Assembly (NCBI GenBank): GCA_903953985.1
Contig: CAJBLW010000002.1
Span: forward strand, 1 to 8,107
From: an uncultured Burkholderiales bacterium
Lineage (GTDB): Bacteria; Pseudomonadota; Gammaproteobacteria; Burkholderiales; Burkholderiaceae_C
Direction: 5' to 3'
Length of the DNA stretch: 8,107 nt
Shown here: positions 6,443 to 8,107 of the stretch, piece after piece
How the letters are laid out: every line of letters starts with the position of its first letter
Position numbering within the stretch: position 1 is the first letter of the stretch
Notes under the pieces: model-generated
Seen by the model: only the letters and a program-made list of their open reading frames with translations
Told to the model about the DNA's origin: nothing
Database searches by the model: none
Translations under genes and position numbers: made by a program

Positions 6443-7212
6443 CAGTGGCCTTCTGCTTGGTTGTCTGCGACTGGAGAGCCCAAATAAGCCTCCTGCACTT
6501 TGGCATTGGCCCGCACGGCCTCAGGGGAGTCAAAGGCGATGACTTCGCCGTACACCACCACTGCAATTTTGTCGGCCAGGCCAAACACCACGCCCATGTC
6601 GTGCTCCACCGTGAGCAGGGTTTTGCCCACGGTGACGTCCTTGATGAGCTGGATGAAACGCGAGGTCTCGCTCTTGCTCATGCCGGCCGTGGGCTCATCC
6701 AGCAAGATCACATCCGCGCCTCCCGCGATGGTCACACCGATTTCCAGCGCCCGCTGCTCTGCATAGGTCAGGTTGACCGCCAGCACGTCGCGTTTTTTAT
6801 CCAGATGGATCATGTCCAAAAGTTCGTCGGTGCGCTCATTGGCGTCTTTCAGGCCCGACAGGAACTTCCAAAAGCTGTACTTGTAGCCCAGGCTCCAGAG
6901 CACCGCGCAGCGCAGATTTTCAAACACGCTGAGCTTGGGAAAGATGTTGGTGATCTGGAAGCTGCGCGAGAGCCCCATGCGGTTGATCTCGTAAGGCGTC
7001 TTGTTTTGAATGGCCTGGCCAGCGAGCAATATATCGCCACTGGTGGGGCCAAAACGACCACTGATCAGGTTAAAGAGCGTGGACTTGCCCGCGCCGTTGG
7101 GACCAATCACGGCCACACGCTCCCCTGCATTGACGGCCAAATTCACGCCACGGATGATTTCGGTCTTGCCAAAGTTCTTGCGCACGTCCCTGAGTTCTAA
7201 GGCGTAACTCAT
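6442..7212 (-). CDS. livG: HAAT/Liv-type ABC transporter ATP-binding protein LivG
   Basis: ATPase of 256 residues, the normal LivG length. Walker A G-P-N-G-A-G-K-S-T is canonical at 37-45, the Q-loop is Gln86 in S-R-S-F-Q-I, Walker B is V-I-L-L-D-E-P-T with Asp172 and Glu173, and the switch is His204 in V-E-H-D. The C-loop, however, reads L-T-Y-A-E-Q at 148-153, lacking both glycines of LSGGQ. The start was set at 7212 because its ATG overlaps the livM stop as ATGA and the protein then begins M-S-Y-A-L-E-L-R-D-V as expected for the family. The same open frame runs upstream to 7617, but that part lies over livM in another frame and encodes no recognisable sequence. With LivF it would form the cytoplasmic ATPase heterodimer. 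Confidence 0.94.
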   Translation of the reverse strand: MSYALELRDVRKNFGKTEIIRGVNLAVNAGERVAVIGPNGAGKSTLFNLISGRFGPTSGDILLAGQAIQNKTPYEINRMGLSRSFQITNIFPKLSVFENLRCAVLWSLGYKYSFWKFLSGLKDANERTDELLDMIHLDKKRDVLAVNLTYAEQRALEIGVTIAGGADVILLDEPTAGMSKSETSRFIQLIKDVTVGKTLLTVEHDMGVVFGLADKIAVVVYGEVIAFDSPEAVRANAKVQEAYLGSPVADNQAEGH

Positions 7213-8107
7213 AAGGCCGTTTCCCTTCGCTTGATTTCTTTTTCGATATGGGTCTGGATCACGCCCCAGTCGCGGGCGAACTGCCTGCGGGCCAGGTCGA
7301 ACAAGCCCAGGCCCGTGAGCATCACAAAAGCCGAGCCGAACCAGCTGTCCAGGCTCTTGGCGTTGAGGGTGGCGCCCATGAATTTGACGGTCTCGCCCAG
7401 CGCTGAATTGAGTTGCAGGTGGTAGACCATCTCGATCATGGCACCCGCCCCCGCCAGCATGACGATGGCCGTCAGGCCCAACGCCAAGTAACTGGTCCAG
7501 ATCTGGCGCAACTTGCCGAACTTGGCCACCCGCAGGTTCATCATGATCAGGCTGGCAATGCCCCCTGGTGCGTACATGACCATGAACAAGAACACCAGGC
7601 CCAAGTACAACAACCAAGCTTTGGTCAGCTCGGACAACAGCACAAAGGCGATGATCATCAGTACCGCGCCGATGATGGGGCCAAAGAAGAAGGTTGCCCC
7701 GCCCAGGAAGGTGAAAAGCAAATAGCCTCCCGAGCGCGCCGCGCCCACCACCTCGGCGGTGACGATCTCAAAATTCAGTGCCCCCAGGCCCCCGGCAATA
7801 CCCGCAAAAAAACCCGCGATGATAAAGGCCGTATATCGCACACGCTGGGGGTTATAACCAATGAATTCGACCCGCTCGGGGTTATCTCGCACCGCGTTCA
7901 GGATGCGGCCCAGAGGGGTTTGCGTGAAGGCGTACATGAGCGCCACACAGACAAAGGTGTAAATGGCGATCAGGTAGTAGACCTGAATCTGCGGGCCGTA
8001 GGTGAGGCCGAAAAAGGCTTCACCCGCCACCCGGTTGCCCGAGACGCCCGCCTCGCCCCCGAACAACTCTGAACACATGAGCGACATGGCAAACACCACC
8101 TCGGCCA
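7209..8107 (-). CDS. livM: HAAT/Liv-type ABC transporter permease LivM, 5' end outside window, extended C-terminus
   Basis: Inner-membrane permease; 298 residues are visible and the frame stays open to the window edge, so the N-terminal part (probably about 100 residues or more) is missing. G-G-E-A-G-V-S-G near the visible start corresponds to the conserved LivM G-G-E-x-G loop. T-P-L-G-R-I-L-N-A-V-R-D-N is the cytoplasmic coupling loop that contacts the ATPases. Several hydrophobic segments follow, including F-I-I-A-G-F-F-A-G-I-A-G-G-L and F-F-F-G-P-I-I-G-A-V. Canonical LivM proteins end shortly after the P-x-G segment (here Y-A-P-G-G, ending near 7560). This one continues about 115 residues with two further hydrophobic stretches and a charged tail rich in Arg, Lys and Glu. 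The TGA overlaps the livG start. Partner LivH and the periplasmic binding protein would lie outside the window. Confidence 0.93.
   Translation of the reverse strand, partial: AEVVFAMSLMCSELFGGEAGVSGNRVAGEAFFGLTYGPQIQVYYLIAIYTFVCVALMYAFTQTPLGRILNAVRDNPERVEFIGYNPQRVRYTAFIIAGFFAGIAGGLGALNFEIVTAEVVGAARSGGYLLFTFLGGATFFFGPIIGAVLMIIAFVLLSELTKAWLLYLGLVFLFMVMYAPGGIASLIMMNLRVAKFGKLRQIWTSYLALGLTAIVMLAGAGAMIEMVYHLQLNSALGETVKFMGATLNAKSLDSWFGSAFVMLTGLGLFDLARRQFARDWGVIQTHIEKEIKRRETAL

Noticed and set aside
7213..7617. Possible N-terminal extension of LivG or LivG fusion
   Set aside because: The frame stays open upstream of 7212, but the translation there is low-complexity Gly/Arg/Pro/His-rich sequence out of frame with the real livM gene; the ATGA overlap marks the true start.
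8097..8099. GTG start codon for livM at 8099
   Set aside because: The frame remains open to the window edge and the LivM family has substantial membrane sequence before this point, so the gene is simply cut by the window.

Overview
The window reads almost entirely on the minus strand and holds seven protein genes, five complete and the distal two cut by the window edges. Protein sequences, moderately high G+C and strongly biased third codon positions (which produce long empty antisense frames) suggest a betaproteobacterium, most likely Burkholderiales/Comamonadaceae. This is a judgement by eye from family resemblance, not a database result.

Region 1 (8107 down to 5747) is the end of a branched-chain-amino-acid-type (HAAT/Liv) ABC transporter operon: a LivM-type permease (5' end outside the window), a LivG-type ATPase and a LivF-type ATPase. 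The genes are joined by ATGA and TGATG overlaps, so they look translationally coupled. A weak hairpin/T-tract follows livF.

Region 2 (5746 down to 2158) is a beta-oxidation unit. It has a promoter with a TACAAT -10 box and a 24-bp TetR-like palindrome over the expected transcription start. These are followed by a 703-aa enoyl-CoA hydratase/3-hydroxyacyl-CoA dehydrogenase (FadB type), a 103-bp gap with CGTTGAG heptad repeats, a 391-aa thiolase, and a strong intrinsic terminator.

Region 3 (2157 down to 1) is a separate transcription unit: a 604-aa acyl-CoA dehydrogenase with the long C-terminal extension, then a small Dabb (alpha/beta-barrel) protein overlapping it by one base and running off the window.

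Together the catabolic genes cover the beta-oxidation spiral: acyl-CoA dehydrogenase (first oxidation), FadB-type enzyme (hydration and second oxidation) and thiolase (cleavage). The neighbouring transporter may import a carboxylic-acid substrate rather than an amino acid, but this is inference. I see no RNA genes, insertion sequences, CRISPR or phage genes, and no clearly new system. The most distinctive points are the asymmetric (one canonical, one degenerate) ATP sites predicted for the LivG/LivF pair, the operator-like palindrome before the fadB-type gene, and the extended C-terminus of LivM. There is no gene-free stretch longer than about 160 bases.
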